In this document: in pieces, positions 1-5,759 of the stretch
Layout of the letters: every line of letters begins with the position of its first letter
Numbering within the stretch: the stretch's first letter is position 1
NCBI GenBank assembly: GCA_031549965.1
Contig: JAVBPB010000141.1
Span: 1 to 8,788, forward strand
Origin: JAVBPB01 sp031549965
Lineage (GTDB): Bacteria > Bacillota > Clostridia > Lachnospirales > Lachnospiraceae
Reading direction: 5' to 3'
Length of the DNA: 8,788 bases
Program-made: the position numbers and the translations under genes
Notes under the pieces: generated by a model
Databases searched by the model: none
The model's input: only the letters and a program-made list of their open reading frames with translations
Told to the model about the DNA's origin: nothing

Positions 1-57
1 TTAAGTGAACTCAAAAATAAGAAATTGAAAGTTATTGAGATAATAATCTTTATATAG
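1..57 (+). CDS. possible C-terminal tail of a gene entering from the left edge
   Basis: The first plus-strand frame is open from the window edge through 18 codons to a TAG at 55-57. The other two plus frames close within the first six bases. The residues (LSELKNKKLKVIEIIIFI) are lysine- and isoleucine-rich and match no family I recognise. A strong hairpin with a plus-strand T-run follows about 105 bases later, which fits a plus-strand transcript ending here. The stretch is too short to prove coding, and the link to the terminator is inference. Confidence 0.25.
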   Translation, partial: LSELKNKKLKVIEIIIFI

Positions 58-162
58 CAAAATAAAATACGACTCCAGTTATTTATTTTATTAAAGCTTT
101 CAGAAATTTTGTAGATAAAATCTGAATTTCACGGATTCAGGAATAATTAAAATATTTAGGAG

Positions 163-208
163 ACTATCTATTTTGGTGAATTGATTCACAAAATAGATAG
201 TTGTTTTT
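163..208 (+). terminator. intrinsic terminator, possibly bidirectional
   Basis: The arms ACTATCTATTTTG-GTGAAT and ATTCAC-AAAATAGATAGT form a stem of about 18 bp with one bulged G and a two-base loop. On the plus strand TTG and five T follow directly, so it best terminates a gene entering from the left edge. It also begins 14 bases past the lexA stop codon, so it may end lexA transcripts too, although the minus-strand T-tract is weak. Confidence 0.75.
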
Positions 209-215
209 AAAACTG

Positions 216-830
216 TTAGAACATTCTGAATAATCCAATTACTTTTCCAAGGATTGATACTTCGTTAACTATAATAGGATCCATAAAATCATTTTCAGGC
301 TGTAATCTATAAAACCCATCTTCTTTAAAATATCTTTTGACTGTAGCTGATTCATCAATTAACGCAACAACAATATCATTATTATTGGCTGTTACTTGTT
401 TTTGAACGATAATTGAATCACCGTCAAGAATACCAACATTAATCATACTATCACCTTTAACTTTTAATATAAAGGTTTCTGAATTAGGCATAATTTCGGT
501 AGGTATCGGGAAATAACCTTCAATGTTTTCAACAGCTAAAATGGGCTGACCAGCAGTTACCGTACCAATTATTGGAACATTAACCATTTCCCGTCTAAAT
601 AAATTAAAACTGTCTTCAAGTATTTCAATTGCACGTGGTTTTGTGGGATCTCTCCTTATGTAGTTGTTTTTTTCTAGTGTTTCAAGGTGTGAGTGAACAG
701 AAGAGGTGGACTTTAAATTAACTGCATCGCATATTTCTCTTACTGCCGGTGGATAACCTTTAGCTAAAATTTCAGACTTAATATAGTCAAGGATTTCTCT
801 TTGCTTGCTGCTTATTTTTCCATAATTCAT
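216..830 (-). CDS. lexA: LexA, SOS-response repressor and self-cleaving protease
   Basis: LexA represses DNA-damage genes until RecA filaments trigger its self-cleavage. The 204-residue protein has the family's usual length. Residues 1-70 form the N-terminal winged helix-turn-helix, including KQREILDYI and the recognition segment STSSVHSHLETLE. Residues about 83-204 are the S24 peptidase domain. The scissile Ala93-Gly94 lies in GTVTAGQP, the catalytic Ser128 in GDSM and the catalytic Lys165 in ATVKRY, so all active-site parts are intact. The start is the ATG at 828-830, because a GGAGG lies seven bases upstream and MNYGKISSKQ aligns with known LexA N-termini. The open frame runs on to a TTG at 926, but that extension has no family resemblance and begins almost at the predicted transcription start. 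Two LexA-box-like sites upstream indicate autoregulation. The gene is divergent from the YneA-like gene, with helD between them. Confidence 0.97.
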   Translation of the reverse strand: MNYGKISSKQREILDYIKSEILAKGYPPAVREICDAVNLKSTSSVHSHLETLEKNNYIRRDPTKPRAIEILEDSFNLFRREMVNVPIIGTVTAGQPILAVENIEGYFPIPTEIMPNSETFILKVKGDSMINVGILDGDSIIVQKQVTANNNDIVVALIDESATVKRYFKEDGFYRLQPENDFMDPIIVNEVSILGKVIGLFRMF

Positions 831-837
831 ATTTGGG

Positions 838-842
838 CCTCC
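838..842 (-). promoter_or_regulatory. ribosome binding site fixing the lexA start
   Basis: GGAGG on the minus strand lies seven bases before the ATG at 830. It decides in favour of the 204-residue LexA over the TTG-initiated 236-residue extension. Confidence 0.85.
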
Positions 843-946
843 ATGTTTGTTTTTATTGGGTGTTAGAAAACGGACAACTTTTAGTATATTATTTTCAAAA
901 TATAATTTTTGATATAAAAAGAACAAGTTAATATAACTTAAAAGTA

Positions 947-975
947 ATTATAACACATATGTTCTGAAAATGCAA
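947..975 (-). promoter_or_regulatory. lexA promoter (-35 TTGCAT, 17-bp spacer, -10 TATAAT)
   Basis: Read on the minus strand, TTGCAT (970-975) is followed after exactly 17 bases by a perfect TATAAT (947-952). The -10 is consensus and the -35 is weak. The predicted transcript starts near 940, giving an untranslated leader of about 110 bases before the ATG at 830. A LexA-box-like sequence fills part of the spacer, the same arrangement as at the yneA-like promoter. Confidence 0.65.
952..965 (-). promoter_or_regulatory. LexA box candidate in the lexA promoter spacer
   Basis: On the minus strand the core reads GAAC-ATAT-GTGT, one mismatch from the Gram-positive GAAC-N4-GTTY pattern. It sits between the -35 and -10, where bound LexA would block RNA polymerase. 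The left half and the ATAT centre match the Bacillus consensus CGAACATATGTTCG. Confidence 0.6.
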
Positions 976-988
976 AAACTAATGTTCG
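975..988 (-). promoter_or_regulatory. second LexA box candidate upstream of lexA
   Basis: On the minus strand it reads CGAAC-ATTA-GTTTT, a full match to GAAC-N4-GTTY. It begins 23 bases before the spacer box and touches the -35. Paired boxes around an autoregulated lexA promoter are a familiar arrangement in Firmicutes. No binding evidence is available from sequence alone. Confidence 0.6.
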
Positions 989-1062
989 CTTTTTTAAGAA
1001 ATTTATAAAAATTTAATTTTTAGGAATGATTTATAATTGAAAACAATAGGAGAAATTAAATA

Positions 1063-1170
1063 ATGTTTATAGAAAATAATAGAAAATTAATTGGTGATTT
1101 AATAATTAGTGATAAAAATTCATTTGTTGTTACCTATCTTCCTACTTTTATTATACACCATAAATTTTAA
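1063..1170 (+). CDS. small hypothetical ORF, 35 codons
   Basis: An ATG at 1063 opens a 35-codon frame ending in TAA at 1168-1170, preceded by AGGAG (1048-1052) ten bases upstream. The product begins MFIENNRKLIGDLIISDKN and ends FIIHHKF. It has no signal peptide, clear membrane helix or recognised motif. It lies in the gap between lexA and helD, just upstream of an inverted-repeat element. It could be a genuine small protein, the start of a truncated gene, or chance. Support rests only on the ribosome binding site and the intact frame. Confidence 0.3.
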   Translation: MFIENNRKLIGDLIISDKNSFVVTYLPTFIIHHKF

Positions 1171-1212
1171 ATTACAAGTCTGTTTTTTAAACTATCAATA
1201 TGTTATAGTAGC

Positions 1213-1235
1213 TAGTATCGTGTTTCATAAATACT
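1213..1235 (+). repeat. left inverted repeat of the 149-bp element
   Basis: TAGTA, six variable bases, then TTCATAAATACT. Its 12-base inner block is perfectly complementary to the block at 1339-1350. Confidence 0.6.
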
Positions 1236-1338
1236 AATATTTTTAGCACCTGATATTTGCACCATTGCTACGTTATCGTTAGTCAGTAGAGGAAGCACTA
1301 CGCCTTGCACTGGCACAAAATTAGGAACTAACTGTATG

Positions 1339-1361
1339 AGTATTTATGAACTGGTGTACTA
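1339..1361 (-). repeat. right inverted repeat of the 149-bp element
   Basis: On the plus strand it reads AGTATTTATGAA, six variable bases, TACTA. It mirrors the left repeat with the same six-base interruption. It ends 42 bases before the helD start codon, so it may influence helD transcription. Confidence 0.6.
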
Positions 1362-1388
1362 AAACTAATCAATATTATTATATTTATG

Positions 1389-1399
1389 AAGGGATGGGG
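1389..1399 (+). promoter_or_regulatory. ribosome binding site choosing the helD start
   Basis: The purine-rich AAGGGATGGGG lies four bases before the ATG at 1404. The in-frame ATG at 1386 has only AT-rich sequence upstream, so 1404 is the better start. Confidence 0.6.
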
Positions 1400-1403
1400 T
1401 ATT

Positions 1404-3284
1404 ATGGATAAAATGACAAATAGCAGTGAGGTAAAACATCTGGAATATATACTAGAAACTGCACATGAACAGTTAAAAAAGTCGGAAGAGAGATGCGAAA
1501 AAAAAGAGCAGGAAATTCTTGAAGCTAAAAGAGAACAGAGAGAAAATTCAGCAAATCAAATGGGAAATTTATATTCTAATGATGGATTTGAAGAATTGGT
1601 AGCACTTAGTCAATACTCTCAGCAGATTTCAATGCAAATAGATGATTATGAAATGGAAGAGCAGAGGATTGAAAAACTTAAGAAAATTATTATCTCTCCT
1701 TACTTTGCCAGAATTGATTTTAAATTTAAAGGTGATAAAACCCCGGAGCAAATATATATTGGTCGATTTTCATTAACAGGTGATAAAGCTTATGATATAA
1801 AAGTATATGATTGGCGTTCACCTATTGCAAGTGTGTTTTATAGATTTGGAATGGGTGAGGCAGAATATAGTTCTCCTTCAGGCACAATTTATGGAGAGGT
1901 TAGTTTAAAGAGGCAATACGAAATCAAGAACAGTAAGCTTGAATATTTTTTTGATTCTGAAATGGAAATTATGGACGAATTTTTAAAACGACTGTTAGCT
2001 CAAAACGCATCTAAAGCCATGCATGCTATTGTGGAAACCATTCAGAAAGATCAAGATGTGGTAATCAGAGATTTGACAAGTGATCTTATGATGGTTCAAG
2101 GGGTTGCAGGAAGCGGAAAAACATCGGTTGCCCTTCATCGTGCGGCATATTTGATGTATCAGGGATTATCTGGAAAACTTCTTGCAAATAATATCTTGAT
2201 TATTTCTCCAAACAGTCTGTTTGAGCAGTATATTTCAAGGGTTTTACCAGAACTTGGTGAAGAAAATGTTGTTTCGTATATATTTGAAGATATAATTGAA
2301 AATTGTATTAATCCAAAGAAGCTTCAAACTTATAGGGAATTTTTAGAGTTATTAAATGAAAGAAAAGACAAAAACGAATTAATATCCAAAAGTTTCCAAT
2401 ACAAGACTTCTATGGATTTTGTAAATATAATGAAGAAATTTGTAGATGGTAATAAAGATGCAAAAAATGGAAGAGAGCTTTATCAACGATTATTAAGCCG
2501 TGAGAATTATAATAACAGCATTTTTGAGTATACTCGTGAAAATATGAGTTCCAGAACATTGTATTATGAAGATGCATTATGTATTTGCTTTTTTCAATTA
2601 CTTCTAAAGGGAGCAGGAGATGATAGCAAGAGGATCAGACATGTGATAATAGATGAAGTTCAAGATTACACCACTATTCATTTTGAAATATTGAAATTGT
2701 TATATGCAGAGGCAAGTTATACTACTTTAGGGGATATAAACCAGTCAATCAGTCGAAAAGTAACCATGGACTTTTATGAGCAAATCAGCCAGATTTTAAA
2801 TAAATCAAAATCACTTTTGGTGTCCATGAACAAAAGCTTTAGATGTAGCAGACAGATTTTGGAATTTTCCGCAGGTTTTTTGGATAATCCGGCAAGTGTA
2901 GAAAGTTTTTGCAGAGATGGTGACGAACCAAAGGTTCATAATGCTAAAACAGTAGAAGAGCTAGATGGTCTTATAGTAAATGAGATTGAAATCTGCCTAG
3001 ACAAAGAATATGATTCTATTGCGTTAATCTGTGAAAATCAAAAAATTGCCAATGAACTTTATCAACGACTGTCAAAAAAGTTGCCAAAGCAAATAGAAAT
3101 TTCTGTAGTTTGTGATAGCAATGAAAATACACTGTCAAAAGTATTTACAATTCCGTTGTATATGGCAAAGGGACTGGAATTTGATGGAGTGCTGATAGTC
3201 AATATTACTGAAAGACAGCATCTTTATATAGCCTCAACCAGAGCACTTCACAGATTAACTGTATTTAACTGTTTCGATTCTTAA
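1404..3284 (+). CDS. helD: HelD-type RNA polymerase recycling ATPase (UvrD-like superfamily 1), compact form
   Basis: HelD-family proteins bind stalled or post-termination RNA polymerase and use ATP to free it from nucleic acid. The 626-residue product starts with a charged coiled coil (about residues 8-45). It then shows the family hallmarks SPYFARIDF, IGRFSL and YDWRSPIASVFY, a Walker A VAGSGKT (Lys239), a Walker B/motif II IDEVQD (Asp417-Glu418), GDINQSI, KSFRCS, AKGLEFD and a motif VI-like LYIASTRALHR. This order is typical of HelD rather than of DNA helicases such as PcrA or UvrD. From memory, clostridial relatives are usually about 700-770 residues. This one appears shortened in the insertion between motifs I and II, and between AKGLEFDGV and LYIASTRA. 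The frame is otherwise intact and the ATPase motifs are present, so it may be active. It is probably transcribed alone, ending at the hairpin at 3333-3373. Confidence 0.85.
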   Translation: MDKMTNSSEVKHLEYILETAHEQLKKSEERCEKKEQEILEAKREQRENSANQMGNLYSNDGFEELVALSQYSQQISMQIDDYEMEEQRIEKLKKIIISPYFARIDFKFKGDKTPEQIYIGRFSLTGDKAYDIKVYDWRSPIASVFYRFGMGEAEYSSPSGTIYGEVSLKRQYEIKNSKLEYFFDSEMEIMDEFLKRLLAQNASKAMHAIVETIQKDQDVVIRDLTSDLMMVQGVAGSGKTSVALHRAAYLMYQGLSGKLLANNILIISPNSLFEQYISRVLPELGEENVVSYIFEDIIENCINPKKLQTYREFLELLNERKDKNELISKSFQYKTSMDFVNIMKKFVDGNKDAKNGRELYQRLLSRENYNNSIFEYTRENMSSRTLYYEDALCICFFQLLLKGAGDDSKRIRHVIIDEVQDYTTIHFEILKLLYAEASYTTLGDINQSISRKVTMDFYEQISQILNKSKSLLVSMNKSFRCSRQILEFSAGFLDNPASVESFCRDGDEPKVHNAKTVEELDGLIVNEIEICLDKEYDSIALICENQKIANELYQRLSKKLPKQIEISVVCDSNENTLSKVFTIPLYMAKGLEFDGVLIVNITERQHLYIASTRALHRLTVFNCFDS

Positions 3285-3332
3285 AAAATAAGCTTCATCG
3301 GACATTCACTTGATATTTTAAATGACAAAAAC

Positions 3333-3373
3333 AAAAATTCTGCCTTAGCATATATTAAAGGCAGAATTTTTTT
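3333..3373 (+). terminator. intrinsic terminator after helD
   Basis: AAAAATTCTGCCTT (3333-3346) and AAGGCAGAATTTTT (3358-3371) form a perfect 14-bp stem with an 11-base loop. The stem runs into a T-tract at 3367-3373. It lies 48 bases past the helD stop and separates helD from the SOS promoter that follows. The A-rich 5' side means it could also work on the minus strand. Confidence 0.9.
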
Positions 3374-3398
3374 ATTTAATATAAAGAATAAAAATATA

Positions 3399-3427
3399 TT
3401 GACAATCGAACATATGTACGTTATAAT
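3399..3427 (+). promoter_or_regulatory. consensus promoter of the YneA-like gene
   Basis: A perfect TTGACA (3399-3404) and a perfect TATAAT (3422-3427) are separated by exactly 17 bases. This would be a very strong promoter if not repressed. The LexA box fills most of the spacer, so repression by occlusion is expected. The predicted start near 3434 leaves a leader of about 45 bases that contains a second box-like site. Confidence 0.88.
3407..3420 (+). promoter_or_regulatory. LexA box between the -35 and -10 of the YneA-like gene
   Basis: CGAACATATGTACG matches the Bacillus LexA consensus CGAACATATGTTCG at 13 of 14 positions. Its position inside the promoter spacer is where a repressor would exclude RNA polymerase. 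This is the best LexA site in the window. Confidence 0.88.
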
Positions 3428-3436
3428 AAATATAAT

Positions 3437-3450
3437 AAAACATACGTTTG
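3437..3450 (+). promoter_or_regulatory. second, weaker LexA box at the start of the YneA-like transcript
   Basis: AAAAC-ATAC-GTTTG has one mismatch to GAAC-N4-GTTY. Its centre is exactly 30 bases, about three helical turns, downstream of the centre of the first box, so two LexA dimers could sit on the same face of the DNA. Confidence 0.6.
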
Positions 3451-3467
3451 TTATATTGACTTGATAT

Positions 3468-3473
3468 GGAGGG
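3468..3473 (+). promoter_or_regulatory. ribosome binding site of the YneA-like gene
   Basis: GGAGGG lies five bases before the ATG at 3479. It decides the start against the in-frame TTG at 3461, which lies upstream of this site. Confidence 0.85.
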
Positions 3474-3478
3474 ATTTT

Positions 3479-3784
3479 ATGAAAAATAGGTTTTTAAGAA
3501 TTATCAGTTTGTTGTCAATTTTATTTATTCTTTTGTCTACTGTAGGAATTATATCCTCAACTGCTATGGCATCGGATATTGAAACCAGATATAAATATAT
3601 TACCAAAATAGAGGTTAAGTATGGGGATACTTTGTGGGATATTGCCAATGAATATTTAACTGAAGAATATGATGATATCAATGAATATATTAAAGAAATT
3701 ATGTTCACTAATAATTTAAAAAGCAATAAAATAATTGCTGAACAGATATTAATTATTCCATATTATTCATCAGTGGAAAAATAA
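3479..3784 (+). CDS. yneA: YneA-like SOS-induced cell division inhibitor (membrane anchor plus LysM)
   Basis: YneA of Bacillus is a small exported LysM protein that delays septation during the SOS response. This 101-residue product has the same size and layout. Residues 5-30 are a hydrophobic membrane or signal segment after KNRFLR, with AMA|S at 29-32 as a possible signal peptidase site. A LysM-like domain follows at about residues 42-95, with VKYGDTLWDIA at its start, a middle NNLKSNKI segment and a closing EQILIIPYY. LysM domains bind peptidoglycan, so the protein should act at the outer membrane face or in the cell wall. A consensus promoter containing a near-perfect LexA box directly precedes it, which supports SOS control better than the protein sequence alone. 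It would be an ordinary LysM protein if the operator were not functional. The name is by analogy of architecture, size, regulation and position near lexA. Confidence 0.8.
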   Translation: MKNRFLRIISLLSILFILLSTVGIISSTAMASDIETRYKYITKIEVKYGDTLWDIANEYLTEEYDDINEYIKEIMFTNNLKSNKIIAEQILIIPYYSSVEK

Positions 3785-3814
3785 TTTATTATTATATATT
3801 AGGCAATGAAATAT

Positions 3815-3866
3815 AAAAAGGCTTCATCATATATAAGTTTAAATGAAACATTTTATGATGAGCCTT
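3815..3866 (-). terminator. terminator of the ttcA-recombinase unit, possibly shared with the YneA-like gene
   Basis: AAGGCTTCATCATA (3818-3831) pairs with TATGATGAGCCTT (3854-3866) with a single bulged base. On the minus strand the stem is followed by a short T-run (3815-3819), fitting termination of the recombinase, whose stop is about 50 bases away. The plus-strand side has only a scattered T-tract, so it is a weaker terminator for the convergent YneA-like gene. A GTTT/AAAC pair in the loop could form a small inner stem. Confidence 0.7.
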
Positions 3867-3917
3867 GATATAATTGTTTATTACTATTCATAACTTTGTC
3901 ATTACTGAAAATAGAAA

Positions 3918-4967
3918 CTATTTTTCTCGTAATACTACTTTATTGGCGGCGCTTCTACGTCTTTGGTCCTCTAATGCAGCATAATGCTTTTTAGTAGTGT
4001 TAACATCCTTATGACCAAGGACATCTGCAACAAGATATATATCTCCAGTTTCTCTATATAAGCTAGTACCATAGGTACTTCTTAATTTATGAGGTGTTAT
4101 ATTCTTAAGTTTTGTAATAACACTAGAATACTTCTTAACTAAATTTTCTACGGATCTTACACCCAGTCTTTTATTTTGCATTGAAAGAAATAATGCATTT
4201 ATATGACCTTCTTCAGGTATAATTTTAATTCTTTCTTCCATGTAGTTAAGTAAGGACTCCCTTACTTCTTCGCCAAAGTATACAACAACTTCTTGTCCAC
4301 CTTTACGAATAATTTTAATACCATCATTATTAAAGTCTACATCATTTACATCAAGACCAACACACTCAGATACACGAATACCTGTACCAAGTAATAAAGT
4401 TAATAAAGCTAAATCTCTAGTTTTAGTCTTAGAATGATATTTTTGTTGGGATTTAGTAAGACTATCACCTGTTTCGACCTCATCAAGCAATTTTGCTACT
4501 TCATCAATTTCTAGTCTGATAATTTCTTTTTCATGAAGTTTTGGCATATCAACCAATGCAGGAGGGTTGGTTTCTATTAACTGTTTTTTATAAAAATATT
4601 TATAAAAAGTCCTTAGTGAAGCCAATTTTCTCATAATACCCCGTTCATCATTTATATGTTCTTTACCTTCTTTATTATAATATTTAACATAATCTAAATA
4701 TTCTTCAATATCTAAAGGACTGATTTTATCTAAAACATCAATTTTTAACTCCTTAATCTTAACTTCCTTAAACAAAGGATTATTACTTTTTAAAAATTCA
4801 AAGAATATTTTTAAATCATAAGCATAAGCAATACGAGTTTTTGAAGAGGTAGTAGGTTCTAATCCCCTAAAATATTGAGAACAAAAATGTGGTAAGGTAG
4901 ACAATAGCTCCTTCAATTTTAAAGAATTATCAATATTTACTTTGTCATGATAACTATATTCTTTCAT
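3918..4967 (-). CDS. tyrosine recombinase, XerC/XerD-like integrase
   Basis: Tyrosine recombinases cut and rejoin DNA through a covalent phosphotyrosine, as in resolving chromosome dimers or integrating elements. The 349-residue protein has an N-terminal SAM-like core-binding domain (about residues 25-140) and a C-terminal catalytic domain (about 150-340). The catalytic set is complete: Arg198 in GTGIRVSE, Lys222 in IRKGGQ, His293 and Arg296 in HKLRSTYG, His319 in LGHKDVNTT and Tyr329 in HYAAL. It is about 50 residues longer than classical XerC or XerD, mainly at the N-terminus and in the linker with a lysine-rich segment (TKSQQKYHSKTKTRD). It starts 18 bases after the ttcA stop with a GGAGAA ribosome binding site, so it is probably cotranscribed with ttcA. 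No excisionase, attachment site or other phage gene is nearby. A chromosomal Xer-like role is therefore more likely than a prophage integrase, but the target site is unknown. Confidence 0.9.
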   Translation of the reverse strand: MKEYSYHDKVNIDNSLKLKELLSTLPHFCSQYFRGLEPTTSSKTRIAYAYDLKIFFEFLKSNNPLFKEVKIKELKIDVLDKISPLDIEEYLDYVKYYNKEGKEHINDERGIMRKLASLRTFYKYFYKKQLIETNPPALVDMPKLHEKEIIRLEIDEVAKLLDEVETGDSLTKSQQKYHSKTKTRDLALLTLLLGTGIRVSECVGLDVNDVDFNNDGIKIIRKGGQEVVVYFGEEVRESLLNYMEERIKIIPEEGHINALFLSMQNKRLGVRSVENLVKKYSSVITKLKNITPHKLRSTYGTSLYRETGDIYLVADVLGHKDVNTTKKHYAALEDQRRRSAANKVVLREK

Positions 4968-4985
4968 AGTAACAATTCTCCATTT

Positions 4986-5720
4986 CTATTGATTTTTAAT
5001 AATTCTTTCTGGCCATCCCTTAATTTTACCATTTAAAATAGCCGTAAACATTCTTTCTTTAGCACCACAATGCTCCTCATTAAGTCTTTTAACAAGTTGC
5101 TTAGCATATTCACGCTTAGTATAACCATCTATTGGACAAGGATTCTTTTGAACTGGAAGATTATATAAATTTTTAAATCCAACAATATTACATTCTTCAA
5201 CAAACATTATAGGTCTTATTACTGTTAAATCCATTCTGTCAAGATAAGTTACAGGAGAAAAGGAGTGAAATCTTCCTTCAAATATTAATGACATTAACAT
5301 AGTTTCAATAATATCATCCTTATGATGAGCGTAAGCAATTTTATTACACCCAAGCTCTTTAGCTTTTTCATTAAAAGCACCTTTTCTCATTTTAGCACAT
5401 AATGAACAAGCATTTGTTTCTTTTCTTTTATTAAAAATAATATCTGCAATTTCCGTAGATATTATTTCATAACTAACGTCTAATTCCTTACATAAAGTTT
5501 TTATTTCACTTAAATCAAAACCATCAAAGCCTAAACTAACAGATATAGCTACAATTTCAAACTTATTCGGATAAAATCGCCTTAAATTAGCAAGTGCATA
5601 TAGCATTGTCAAGCTATCCTTACCCCCTGAGATACCAATTGCAATTTTGTCTCCCTCTTGTATCATTTGATATTCATCTACAGCTTTTCTAGTATGGCTT
5701 AGTAATTGTTGTAATTTCAT
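4986..5720 (-). CDS. ttcA: TtcA-like tRNA 2-thiocytidine synthetase (PP-loop ATPase)
   Basis: TtcA adenylates and thiolates cytidine 32 of certain tRNAs, using an iron-sulfur cluster. The 244-residue protein has the N-type ATP pyrophosphatase loop SGGKDS at residues 31-36, a CSLC pair (Cys105, Cys108) followed by KMRKG, AHHKDDIIET at 131-140, IRP at 168-170 and a third cysteine, Cys195, in KNPCPIDG. E. coli TtcA holds its cluster with a CxxC pair and one downstream cysteine, so this set is sufficient. It is shorter than the roughly 310-residue E. coli enzyme, mostly at the N-terminus. It lacks the second cysteine of the CNLC-type motif. Other PP-loop tRNA enzymes such as TtuA or TilS are alternatives, but the spacing and the CSLC-KMRKG context favour the TtcA group. 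It is first in a two-gene unit with the recombinase. Its ribosome binding site AAAGGAA lies eight bases upstream. Confidence 0.82.
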   Translation of the reverse strand: MKLQQLLSHTRKAVDEYQMIQEGDKIAIGISGGKDSLTMLYALANLRRFYPNKFEIVAISVSLGFDGFDLSEIKTLCKELDVSYEIISTEIADIIFNKRKETNACSLCAKMRKGAFNEKAKELGCNKIAYAHHKDDIIETMLMSLIFEGRFHSFSPVTYLDRMDLTVIRPIMFVEECNIVGFKNLYNLPVQKNPCPIDGYTKREYAKQLVKRLNEEHCGAKERMFTAILNGKIKGWPERIIKNQ

Positions 5721-5759
5721 TTAAAACGTTCCTTTCACTTGAATTAAATCTGCAATATC

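Larger units (their letters stand above)
1213..1361. repeat. 149-bp element bounded by imperfect inverted repeats, MITE-like or IS remnant
   Basis: The left end (1213-1235) reads TAGTA-N6-TTCATAAATACT. The right end (1339-1361), on the opposite strand, reads TAGTA-N6-TTCATAAATACT with a different N6, so 17 of 23 positions match with identical spacing. The interior, about 1250-1320, is visibly richer in G and C than the AT-rich flanks. On the plus strand one frame across the interior ends in SIYELVY at the right repeat, and on the minus strand one frame ends in SIYETRY at the left repeat. No target-site duplication is evident. It may be a non-autonomous transposable element, the remains of an insertion sequence, or a regulatory repeat. 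I cannot name a family. Confidence 0.45.
990..1403. other. gap between the lexA promoter and helD
   Basis: This 414-base stretch has no recognised protein family. It is very AT-rich up to about 1240, contains the 35-codon small ORF at 1063-1170 and the inverted-repeat element at 1213-1361, and ends in an AT-rich segment just ahead of helD. A TATTAT at 1373-1378 could be the helD -10, but no convincing -35 pairs with it. No tRNA or structured RNA fold was recognised. Confidence 0.6.

Noticed and set aside
122..140. Small hairpin CTGAAT/ATTCAG near the left edge
   Set aside because: Only a six-base AT-rich stem with no T-run; the hairpin at 163-201 is the convincing terminator.
831..926. N-terminal extension of lexA starting at a TTG at 926
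   Set aside because: It has no ribosome binding site, no similarity to LexA, and would start almost at the predicted transcription start. The ATG at 830 has a clear GGAGG.
1348..1359. LexA-box-like GAAC-TGGT-GTAC just upstream of helD
   Set aside because: It has one mismatch in the core, but its centre TGGT does not fit the usual purine/pyrimidine pattern and it lies within the inverted repeat. A few 7-of-8 core matches are expected by chance in a window this size, so SOS control of helD is not supported.
3451..3726. Minus-strand open frame opposite the YneA-like gene
   Set aside because: It is the antisense of a well-supported gene, covers its promoter region, and has a low-complexity Ile/Leu/Ser product with no ribosome binding site.
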